A stretch of DNA of 64,000 bases from positions 248,001 to 312,000 of the forward strand of contig NZ_JBHZRC010000001.1 of assembly GCF_043641075.1 (NCBI RefSeq). Reading direction: 5' to 3'. How positions within the stretch are numbered: the first letter of the stretch is position 1; the number at the start of each line of letters is the position of its first letter. This DNA comes from Bacillus_BD oryzisoli_A. GTDB taxonomy: Bacteria; Bacillota; Bacilli; Bacillales; Cytobacillaceae. Positions 45,041 to 52,336 of this stretch are shown here, one piece after another. The position numbers and the translations under genes were made by a program. The notes beneath the pieces were generated by a model that worked only from the letters and a program-made list of their open reading frames with translations, ran no database searches and was not told the DNA's origin.

Positions 45041-45778
45041 ATGATTAATTCTGTCAATAATGCCGTGAAAATTATTGACTGTTTTACGACTGAGAATCCA
45101 GAACTAGGTGTTTCAGAAATTTCGATTGAATTAAAGATGAATAAAAGCACTGTTCATCATTTAATAAGAACAATGAATAAAACGGGAATTTTAGTAAAAG
45201 CACCTAATCGTAAATATCGATTAGGGTCAAAACTGGTAAGATGGGGAAATTTGGTCTCAAATTATTATCAAAAATTTTACAATGCTATTCCTTATTTAGA
45301 GGAGCTAATGATTAGGACTGGAGAAACCATTCATATGGCTGTACTGGAAAATAACTGGGTGAGTTATATTACAAAGCTCGAACCAAAGAAGGCTGTCAAA
45401 ATACAGACTTCCATTGGTTCATATAAACCAGTACACTGTACAGGACTAGGAAAGATGTTGCTGGCAGGAAATCTTGATAAAGATAATCGACATATTTTTC
45501 AGTTATCACTCGAAAAATTCACTGATCAAACAATCACCGACCACAAACAACTAATTCAAGAATTAATACAGATTGAAGAACAAGGTTATTCGATTGATGA
45601 TGAGGAATACGAAGTAGGATTGTACTGTATTGCAGCCCCAATAAAAGACAGCATGGGATGTACTGTTGCTGCTATTAGCATTGCTGGTCCAGAATGCAGG
45701 ATATGCGGACATAAAAAAGAGTATATATCCGACCTGGTTTCAACAGCACAAATGGTGTCAGCTGCATGTGAATTATAA
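45041..45778 (+). CDS. IclR family transcriptional regulator
   Basis: Regulator of 245 residues. A winged helix-turn-helix (about 1-65, with VSEISIELKMNKSTVHHLIRT region) precedes the IclR effector domain (about 80-245, with HCTGLGKMLLA and YSIDDEEYEVGLYCIAAPI). IclR proteins often control aromatic catabolism genes, and it lies between the dioxygenase operon and the hydrolase gene. ATG follows GAGGTG. Confidence 0.92.
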   Translation: MINSVNNAVKIIDCFTTENPELGVSEISIELKMNKSTVHHLIRTMNKTGILVKAPNRKYRLGSKLVRWGNLVSNYYQKFYNAIPYLEELMIRTGETIHMAVLENNWVSYITKLEPKKAVKIQTSIGSYKPVHCTGLGKMLLAGNLDKDNRHIFQLSLEKFTDQTITDHKQLIQELIQIEEQGYSIDDEEYEVGLYCIAAPIKDSMGCTVAAISIAGPECRICGHKKEYISDLVSTAQMVSAACEL

Positions 45779-45992
45779 CAATTACTTGATCCATATTATG
45801 AAAGGACATACATGCTTTTGTAATATTGTCGAAACATTGAAGGGTTTTATATTTTTTTGTCGAATATTAAAATAATAAATAGATTCAACTTTTTCATAAA
45901 TGATTAATTTTCAATGTTTAGTACAATCTATCCTATCGGTTTCAATTACTTGCTTTGTGAAGGATTTTTCATAAACAAGTATAATGAAATAA

Positions 45993-46015
45993 ATCATTTG
46001 TATACTACAAATGAT
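45993..46015. promoter_or_regulatory. Operator-like 23-bp palindrome upstream of the hydrolase
   Basis: ATCATTTGTA-TAC-TACAAATGAT, a perfect 10-bp inverted repeat, begins 8 bp after a TATAAT box at 45980-45985 and lies over the likely transcription start. The rest of the 45779-46079 gap is AT-rich without another signal. Confidence 0.6.
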
Positions 46016-46079
46016 CCATCAAAGCCTTATTGATCATAAAGGTGCTATACCTAATACAAAATTGGAAGGAGCTTTTATA

Positions 46080-46901
46080 ATGGTTGAAGCAGGAAAATAT
46101 ATTGACGTAAGAGGGATCAACACGCATTATCACGAAGATGGACAAGGTAAAGAAAAGTTACTACTTGTTCATGGTTCTGGTCCCGGAGTATCAGCATGGG
46201 CTAACTGGCGATTAGTTTTTCCAATCCTCTCCGAGAAATTCCATCTATATGCACCGGATGTTGTAGGTTTTGGCTATACTGATAGACCAGAGGGTATTCA
46301 ATATTCCATTAATATCTGGGTTGACCATATGATCGATTTCATAGAAACAGTCATAAAAGAAAAAGTATCCATTATCGGTAACTCCTTTGGCGGAGCTATT
46401 GCACTCCACTTGGCAAAAAAACGTCCTGACCTTGTAAATAAATTAATCTTAATGGGAAGTATGGGCACGGCCCATCCTATTGCGGATGGATTGGATAAGG
46501 TTTGGGGATATGAGCCAAGTGCTGAAAATATGAAAAATCTGATTAAGATATTTGCTTATGATCAAAGTATGGCTGAAAATGGTGATTTAGTCGAAATGCG
46601 TTATAAATCAAGTATTCAAGAAGGATTCCACGAATCATTTTCTTCCATGTTTCCCGCACCTAGACAAAGACATGTCGATGCGATGGCATTAACCGAGAAA
46701 GAACTTGGGGAAATTGATTTCGAAATTCTTTTAGTCCATGGTCGGGAAGACAAGGTTATTCCAATTGAACATACGAGCTGGGTACTTGCTCGGGCACTTC
46801 CGAATGCACAGCTTCATACATTTCCTAAGTGTGGACACTGGGTACAAATTGAAAGAGCAAAGGAATTTGCCGGACAGGTAATTGAATTTATGAACCAATA
46901 A
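46080..46901 (+). CDS. 2-hydroxymuconic semialdehyde hydrolase-like alpha/beta hydrolase
   Basis: C-C bond hydrolase of 273 residues. The triad is Ser102 (GNSFGG), Asp224 (GREDKVIP) and His253 (KCGHW); the oxyanion region is VHGSGPGVSAWANW. It resembles XylF/TodF-type meta-cleavage product hydrolases, so the neighbouring dioxygenase product is the likely substrate. ATG 46080 follows GGAAGGA; the frame is open further upstream through the palindrome. Confidence 0.88.
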   Translation: MVEAGKYIDVRGINTHYHEDGQGKEKLLLVHGSGPGVSAWANWRLVFPILSEKFHLYAPDVVGFGYTDRPEGIQYSINIWVDHMIDFIETVIKEKVSIIGNSFGGAIALHLAKKRPDLVNKLILMGSMGTAHPIADGLDKVWGYEPSAENMKNLIKIFAYDQSMAENGDLVEMRYKSSIQEGFHESFSSMFPAPRQRHVDAMALTEKELGEIDFEILLVHGREDKVIPIEHTSWVLARALPNAQLHTFPKCGHWVQIERAKEFAGQVIEFMNQ

Positions 46902-46910
46902 TTTTATTTT

Positions 46911-46948
46911 ACAGGAGCTCTCTTTAAGGAGAACTCCTGTTTTTTTTA
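46911..46948 (+). terminator. Terminator of the hydrolase gene
   Basis: ACAGGAGCTCTC... pairs with ...GAGAACTCCTGT followed by eight T. Confidence 0.82.
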
Positions 46949-46970
46949 TTACAATTTCAAATTGGTAGAG

Positions 46971-47010
46971 AAAAAAAAGCAACAGCCTTTGCTAAAAGAC
47001 TGTTGCTTTT
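46971..47010 (-). terminator. Terminator of the 73-residue protein gene
   Basis: AAAAGCAACAG pairs with CTGTTGCTTTT; the minus strand has the T run. Confidence 0.8.
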
Positions 47011-47057
47011 CGATTTGAGTATAGTAAAAGAAATTCACTTTTAACTGATTATTTGAT

Positions 47058-47279
47058 TTAAGACGTTTTTTCCTCACGATCATTTATTTGGATTAATGAA
47101 TTTTTGCGTATCCAATAGTTGAAAGAATCCTTTGGAAAAACTCCTCTGCAACCTGAATTATCCATTTGAATCACAACACTCGCATCGGTTACTTCAATAA
47201 TTTTTAACGTATCCGACTTACTAAAGTTAGGGATAAAACTACTCTTCATTTCAAACTCCATATTACTATGTAAATCCAC
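47058..47279 (-). CDS. Hypothetical protein, 73 residues
   Basis: Small beta-rich protein (TLKIIEVTDASVVIQMDNSG region) ending in a charged helix. I use GTG 47279 because AGGAGG lies 9 bp upstream; the longer frame from 47360 contains that site. No family recognised. It lies opposite the hydrolase and bioY genes. Confidence 0.55.
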   Translation of the reverse strand: MDLHSNMEFEMKSSFIPNFSKSDTLKIIEVTDASVVIQMDNSGCRGVFPKDSFNYWIRKNSLIQINDREEKTS

Positions 47280-47484
47280 TTTTATTATCCTCCTGCTATA
47301 ACAACACATATTTTTTACATCCTGATATAATTTCTCCAATATTTTATTATTTATCCACATTTTGGCTGAAAAATATTCTTCTTCTCGAACTTATCATACA
47401 TTGGACATTGGGGCAAATAATTAACTTGGTTCTACAATTTATACTTGATTTGATGGCATGTTAATTCTCAATATCACACTCTTT

Positions 47485-47513
47485 TGTTAACTAATTTAAA
47501 AATATAGTTGACA
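47485..47513 (+). promoter_or_regulatory. Putative BirA operator and -35 region of bioY
   Basis: TGTTAACT (47485-47492), a 13-bp AT-rich spacer and AGTTGACA (47506-47513) form an inverted repeat with one mismatch, like biotin operators of bacilli. The right half overlaps a TTGACA -35 box (47508-47513). Binding by BirA-biotinyl-AMP would block bioY-bioB transcription. Confidence 0.7.
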
Positions 47514-47565
47514 TATGGTAGATTTATAAATTATCTTTAAATTGCAAACTAAAGGAGGAGAAATT

Positions 47566-48162
47566 ATGCAACGTAAAGGAAAAACACTTGAATTAACACT
47601 AGCCAGCATGTTTATTGTTTTAATCGCTGTTGGTGCCAATATAACAACCATTGTTCCATTTTTGGTTGTTGGAGGTGTCCCTATAACATTACAGACTTTT
47701 TTTGCTGTTTTAGCAGGTCTTGTATTGGGAAGTCGACTAGGTGCTATTACCACTAGTACATATGCATTTATAGGATTAGTAGGGATCCCTGTATTTGCTC
47801 AATTTGGTGCCGGATTAGGCATGGTATTCAAACCAACATTTGGATTTATTCTTTCTTTTATCCTTGCTGCATATGCAGCTGGAAAGATAGTCGAAAAAAG
47901 AAAGAGCGTGGCTTCATTTATAACCGCATCATTGGTCGCAACAGCCATCAATTATGTGATTGGGACCAATTGGATGTATTTCTCATATAAAATCTGGGCT
48001 GAGGCACCAGAAGGTTTCAGCTACGGGGTTGCTTGGTTATGGATGCTGGCTCCGCTGCCAAAGGATATCATTTTAGCTGTGTTTGCTGGAGTCATGGCGC
48101 ATCGACTAAAAGTATCGGTGCTGTCAAAAGGACAATTTAAACATTTAAACTTAGGTGCATAA
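47566..48162 (+). CDS. bioY: Biotin transporter BioY
   Basis: S-component of the biotin ECF transporter, 198 residues with six hydrophobic helices. GGVPITLQTFFAVLAGLVLGSRLG and IGLVGIPVFAQFGAGLG are BioY signatures. It binds biotin and works with the EcfA1A2T module encoded elsewhere. ATG 47566 lies behind AAAGGAGGAG. It is followed 24 bp later by bioB. Confidence 0.94.
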   Translation: MQRKGKTLELTLASMFIVLIAVGANITTIVPFLVVGGVPITLQTFFAVLAGLVLGSRLGAITTSTYAFIGLVGIPVFAQFGAGLGMVFKPTFGFILSFILAAYAAGKIVEKRKSVASFITASLVATAINYVIGTNWMYFSYKIWAEAPEGFSYGVAWLWMLAPLPKDIILAVFAGVMAHRLKVSVLSKGQFKHLNLGA

Positions 48163-48186
48163 ATTTATTCGGGAGATGAATGAAAA

Positions 48187-49182
48187 ATGGGGAAATGGAA
48201 AGAGCTTGCCATAGATGTATTGAATGGAAAAGTGTTGACGAATGATGAGGCATTGGAAATATTACAAGTGCCTGATGTAGAGCTGCTTGAATTATTGAAT
48301 GGCGCTTATACGATTCGTCATCATTTTTTCGGGAATAAAGTGAAATTAAATAAAATTATTAATACAAAGTCAGGGTTATGTCCTGAAAATTGTGGATATT
48401 GCTCGCAATCTAGTATCTCGAGTGCACCAATTGAAAAGTACCGCATGATTGACAAAGAGACAATTCTTGAAGGGGCGAAAAATGCATATCAACTGAGGGT
48501 TGGTACATATTGCATTGTTGCTAGCGGTCGTGGGCCAAGTAATAAAGATATTGATACGGTTGTTTCAGCTGTGAGGGAAATAAAGGAAAAATTTCAATTA
48601 ACGGTTTGTGCATGCTTAGGATTATTAAATCCAGATCAAGCAGCTCGATTAAAGGAAGCAGGTGTTGACCGTTATAATCATAATATTAATACATCTGAAA
48701 ACCATCATGAATCGATAACCACTTCACATACATACCAGGACAGAGTAAAAACGGTTGAGATGGCCAAAGAAGCAGGCATTTCTCCGTGCTCAGGTGTTAT
48801 TATCGGGATGAAGGAGACTAAACAGGATGTTGTTGATATGGCTTTTAGTTTAAAGGCATTAGATGCTGATTCCATCCCGGTCAATTTCCTGCATGCCATA
48901 GAGGGTACACCGCTAGCAGGGACAGATGAACTGAATCCAAGATATTGCTTAAAGGTTCTTTCACTCATGCGCTTTGTAAATCCGTCAAAGGAAATTCGTA
49001 TTTCGGGAGGTCGTGAAGTGAATCTGCGAAGTTTACAGCCGTTTGGCTTGTTTGCGGCAAATTCAATCTTTCTTGGAGACTATTTGACAACTGCAGGCCA
49101 GGAAAGTTCCAATGATCACCAAATGTTAAAGGATCTTGGTTTTGAAATTGATTTCAATTCTGCGGTAGAAACCGCTTATTAA
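48187..49182 (+). CDS. bioB: Biotin synthase
   Basis: Radical SAM enzyme of 331 residues that inserts sulfur into dethiobiotin. CPENCGYCSQSS (near residue 61) carries the CxxxCxxC for the SAM [4Fe-4S] cluster, and YNHNINTSENHH plus RISGGREVNLR supply the ligands of the auxiliary cluster. It forms an operon with bioY; other biotin genes are not in the window. Confidence 0.96.
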   Translation: MGKWKELAIDVLNGKVLTNDEALEILQVPDVELLELLNGAYTIRHHFFGNKVKLNKIINTKSGLCPENCGYCSQSSISSAPIEKYRMIDKETILEGAKNAYQLRVGTYCIVASGRGPSNKDIDTVVSAVREIKEKFQLTVCACLGLLNPDQAARLKEAGVDRYNHNINTSENHHESITTSHTYQDRVKTVEMAKEAGISPCSGVIIGMKETKQDVVDMAFSLKALDADSIPVNFLHAIEGTPLAGTDELNPRYCLKVLSLMRFVNPSKEIRISGGREVNLRSLQPFGLFAANSIFLGDYLTTAGQESSNDHQMLKDLGFEIDFNSAVETAY

Positions 49183-49203
49183 ATAAATAGTTAATAGAAT
49201 TTG

Positions 49204-49238
49204 AGACAGGAATCAACCAGCTGATTCCTGTTTTTTTG
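49204..49238 (+). terminator. Terminator of bioY-bioB
   Basis: ACAGGAATCA-accagc-TGATTCCTGT followed by a T run. Confidence 0.88.
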
Positions 49239-49307
49239 GATAATAATAGCTTTTAGACATGTCCAACATCGCCTTTCCATATGATGAATAGTATAGGGGG
49301 TGAGGTC

Positions 49308-50234
49308 TTGGTTCTGATTGTTTTTATTCTATTAATATGTCTATTTATTTTTGGAATGTCCCTGTTAAGAAAAGGCCTGTTAAACTTATCGGGTGACTCT
49401 TTGAAAATATGGTTAACGAAAGTAACTAATACACCTTGGAAGGGCGTTTTGGCAGGAATCATCGTTACATGTATTTTGCAAAGCAGCTCAGCTGTTATGA
49501 TTATCACGATTGGATTAATTGCAGCGGGTATGCTTACGTTTCCTCAGTCAATAGGAATTATTCTCGGGACGAATATTGGTACAACCTTTACAGCTGAACT
49601 TATTACTTTTGATATTCAATCGTTTCTGATTCCATTAATGGTTTTGTCCCTTCTGTTGTTGTTTACAGGGAAAAAGAAACCTCAAAGTTTCGGACTGGTT
49701 TTATTGGGTATATTCTTTTTGTTTACGGCTATGGGGGGGTTTGAGTATTTAGCAGGGCCATTAAAGGAGATTGGCATCATAGACAGGTTTTTGCTTTCAC
49801 TGAAAGAAAGTTATCTCTTAGGTGTACTGGCAGGAGCTGTTATAACAGGAATCATTCAGTCAAGCACGGCTACAACAGGAATCATCATGGGTTTTTTATC
49901 ACATGGAGCTATCGAGATTGATACAGGGGTAGCCATTTTACTTGGTTCAAATATAGGGACATGTGTCGACGCGTTATTAGCTGCCATCGGGAGCGGAAGG
50001 GAAGCAAAGTTAACTGCATATGCTCATATCTGGCTCAATGTGATTGGGGTAGCCGTTTTCTTTCCGTTTATCGGTAACCTTTCAGAGTGGGGGACACAGC
50101 TTGCTGCATCAGCAGATGTACAGCTTGCACATATCAGTGTCTTATTTAATGTGATTTGTTCTTTACTTGTACTGCCATTTGCCGAAGGATTTGGAAAACT
50201 GATTATTCGCATTCATGATCATAGGGGTAAATAA
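49308..50234 (+). CDS. Na/Pi cotransporter family protein
   Basis: PNaS-family transporter of 308 residues with two inverted repeats, each with the QSS(S/T)A signature: LQSSSAVMIITIGL (near 58) and IQSSTATTGIIMGF (near 187), and GTNIGTT/GSNIGTC. It probably imports phosphate with sodium. I start at TTG 49308 behind AGGGGGTG; the frame extends to ATG 49281 without a ribosome binding site. The C-terminal PhoU-like domain of longer members is missing. Confidence 0.85.
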   Translation: MVLIVFILLICLFIFGMSLLRKGLLNLSGDSLKIWLTKVTNTPWKGVLAGIIVTCILQSSSAVMIITIGLIAAGMLTFPQSIGIILGTNIGTTFTAELITFDIQSFLIPLMVLSLLLLFTGKKKPQSFGLVLLGIFFLFTAMGGFEYLAGPLKEIGIIDRFLLSLKESYLLGVLAGAVITGIIQSSTATTGIIMGFLSHGAIEIDTGVAILLGSNIGTCVDALLAAIGSGREAKLTAYAHIWLNVIGVAVFFPFIGNLSEWGTQLAASADVQLAHISVLFNVICSLLVLPFAEGFGKLIIRIHDHRGK

Positions 50235-50319
50235 TAACTAGTGGTTGTTCGATTAACAGCATGTTTGATAGTCTTTAATCCCTTTTTTATTCAATTATTA
50301 GATAAATTCAAAAATAACA

Positions 50320-50379
50320 TTGACACTTTTCATTTATCTGTTATATATTATTAATAATCAACATAAACTGTTATATAAC
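50320..50379 (+). promoter_or_regulatory. Promoter with direct repeats upstream of the 45-residue ORF
   Basis: TTGACA (50320-50325), 18-bp spacer, TATATT (50344-50349). CTGTTATATA occurs at 50338-50347, over the -10 box, and again at 50368-50377, exactly 30 bp apart. The second copy forms the palindrome GTTATATAAC. This looks like an operator. Confidence 0.5.
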
Positions 50380-50396
50380 AAAAGGGAGGATGAAAA

Positions 50397-50534
50397 ATGG
50401 AGATGTATCAAAAAGCATATGAACATTATAAGACAATTTGTGAGGAGTATGGAATGGAATCGATGAATTATCATCAATTTATTAAACAATTAACAGACGA
50501 ACAGCTTACTGAATTCAGTAAGTGCGCCAGTTAG
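50397..50534 (+). CDS. Small protein, 45 residues
   Basis: Gene with AAAGGGAGG 8 bp before the ATG and its own regulated-looking promoter. The product is helical (AYEHYKTICEEYG, then NYHQFIKQLTDEQLTEFSK), with two Cys and no membrane segment. Unrecognised. It is followed by an imperfect terminator. Confidence 0.65.
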   Translation: MEMYQKAYEHYKTICEEYGMESMNYHQFIKQLTDEQLTEFSKCAS

Positions 50535-50575
50535 GAGTATCTTATGACAACTGATAAAGATAGCGACGTCATACC

Positions 50576-50620
50576 AACCCTGTATGTTTTTTTTAGAAAA
50601 AACTACGGGGTTATATTTTT
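50576..50620 (+). terminator. Terminator-like hairpin
   Basis: AACCCTGTA pairs with TACGGGGTT (one wobble) followed by ATATTTTT. Confidence 0.6.
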
Positions 50621-50783
50621 GTCCGCAACCGCTAAATTATTTGAATCCTCTAGTCCATTTCCTTATTAGACCTTTCCTAAAATCCTCGTTCTTCCTTTTT
50701 TCTAAAGGGTAAAATAAGATAAAATAAGAAAGTAGGACATAAAATTTCTGTATTACAACAGAATAAAACAAGTGGGTGATGAA

Positions 50784-51251
50784 ATGATCGTAGTGAGTGC
50801 CTGTTTTGCCGGTTTTGATGTTAAATATAACGGATCCAATAATATAAACGTAAAAATTAAAAAGTTATTCGATGAACAGAAAGCGATTCCTGTCTGTCCT
50901 GAGGTACTCGGTGGATTATCGATCCCAAGAGAGCCTGCTGAGATAGTAGGAGGAGATGGTGAAGCTGTGTTGGATGGACATGCAAAAGTAATGACGAATA
51001 CCGGAAAGGATGTGACAGAGCAATTTCTGAAAGGTGCATACGATACATTGAATGTAGTACAAAAGGCAGACGCTTCCGTTGTTGTGTTAAAAGAACGAAG
51101 CCCTTCTTGCGGCAGTACAATGATTTATAGCGGTGAGTTTAACGGAAATAAAAGACCAGGAAATGGTGTAACTGCTGCTTTATTAAAAAGAAACGGGATT
51201 CGGGTAATCTCGGAAGAGACCTTTCTTGAATTCCTCAAAGAAATGGAATAA
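50784..51251 (+). CDS. DUF523 family protein
   Basis: Protein of 155 residues. ACFAGFDVKYNG, PVCPEVLGGL.IPREPAEI and KERSPSCGS are the three Cys-containing motifs of DUF523, which in the related TudS enzymes bind a [4Fe-4S] cluster for thiouracil desulfuration. The same activity is inferred but unproven here. ATG 50784 follows GGGTGAT. Confidence 0.85.
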   Translation: MIVVSACFAGFDVKYNGSNNINVKIKKLFDEQKAIPVCPEVLGGLSIPREPAEIVGGDGEAVLDGHAKVMTNTGKDVTEQFLKGAYDTLNVVQKADASVVVLKERSPSCGSTMIYSGEFNGNKRPGNGVTAALLKRNGIRVISEETFLEFLKEME

Positions 51252-51339
51252 TAAAGGTAAATTACTGTAAGTCTAAGAATAAATGAATACAAACGGTCAC
51301 ATCTATCAATACGAGAAAATTAATAGGCGAGAGTTTATT

Positions 51340-51384
51340 AGACGGTTTCAAAGGTTTGTAATACCTTTACACCGTCTTTTTTCT
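51340..51384 (+). terminator. Terminator of the DUF523 gene
   Basis: AGACGGT pairs with ACCGTCT, with nested AAAGGT/ACCTTT, followed by a T run. Confidence 0.78.
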
Positions 51385-51468
51385 ATTATGTAAGACCAAG
51401 AACATACAAAATACTTCAATTCAAGTAGTAACTAATTGTAAAATAAAAGGATAAGGGGGTAGATCAAG

Positions 51469-52242
51469 TTGGTATTACAGCTGGAAAATGTTTCTTTAAA
51501 AAGGGAAGGTTCTTTGATATTAAAAAATATCAATTGGAATATTAAAAAGGGAGAGCATTGGGTATTATCTGGCTTAAATGGATCAGGAAAAACAGCAATC
51601 CTAAATATGCTTAATGCTTTTTATTTTCCTTCTAGCGGCAATGTAACAGTGCTCGGAAAGAAATTTGGTAAAACGTATCTTGGAGAAGAGCTGCGTAAAA
51701 AGATTGGATTTGTTTCTTCTGCTCTGCAAGAAAAGCTTCATAACAATGATAATGCATTTGAAATTGTATTAAGTGGGGCATTTGCTTCAATCGGACTATA
51801 TGAAAGACCGACAAATGAGATGAGAGAAAAAGCGATTGACCTATTAAAACAATTAGGCTGCTTTAAGTATGCTAACCGGAATTACAATACATTGTCGCAA
51901 GGGGAGAAACAGCGAGTCTTGATTGGACGCGCCTTGATGGCAGAGCCTGAATTACTCATTTTTGATGAGCCAACAAACGGGTTAGACTTTATTGCACGTG
52001 AGCAGCTTCTTGAAACAATACAAAATATCGCTAAAAATCCGGGCTCTCCAACTATGATTTATGTGACACATCATGTAGAAGAAATATTGCCTGTTTTTAA
52101 CAAGACATTGCTGTTAAAGAGAGGAGAAGTATTTTCTTCTGGGGATACAAAGGATATGATTTCAAGCCAGCAGCTCTCTGAGTTTTTCGGTGTATCTGTA
52201 ACTGTATTTTGGCAGAGGGATCGTCCGTTTCTATCCAAATAG
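51469..52242 (+). CDS. ylmA: Stand-alone ABC ATPase, YlmA-like
   Basis: ABC ATP-binding protein of 257 residues: Walker A GLNGSGKTA (near 37), signature LSQGEKQRVLIGRAL (near 145), Walker B LLIFDEPTNGLD and switch His THHVEEI. It resembles B. subtilis YlmA and the ModF/molybdate-type ATPases. No permease is encoded nearby, so its partner is unknown. TTG start 8 bp after AAGGGGGT. Confidence 0.8.
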   Translation: MVLQLENVSLKREGSLILKNINWNIKKGEHWVLSGLNGSGKTAILNMLNAFYFPSSGNVTVLGKKFGKTYLGEELRKKIGFVSSALQEKLHNNDNAFEIVLSGAFASIGLYERPTNEMREKAIDLLKQLGCFKYANRNYNTLSQGEKQRVLIGRALMAEPELLIFDEPTNGLDFIAREQLLETIQNIAKNPGSPTMIYVTHHVEEILPVFNKTLLLKRGEVFSSGDTKDMISSQQLSEFFGVSVTVFWQRDRPFLSK

Positions 52243-52266
52243 TACTTAATATCATTGAATGCTAAC

Positions 52267-52316
52267 AAGCGCAAAAAGTCCAGATAATATTATCAGGCTA
52301 TTTTGCGCTTTTTTAG
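52267..52316. terminator. Bidirectional terminator
   Basis: AAGCGCAAAA...TTTTGCGCTT stem followed by a T run, between convergent genes. Confidence 0.82.
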
Positions 52317-52336
52317 TCTTTTTTTTATTTGATCAA

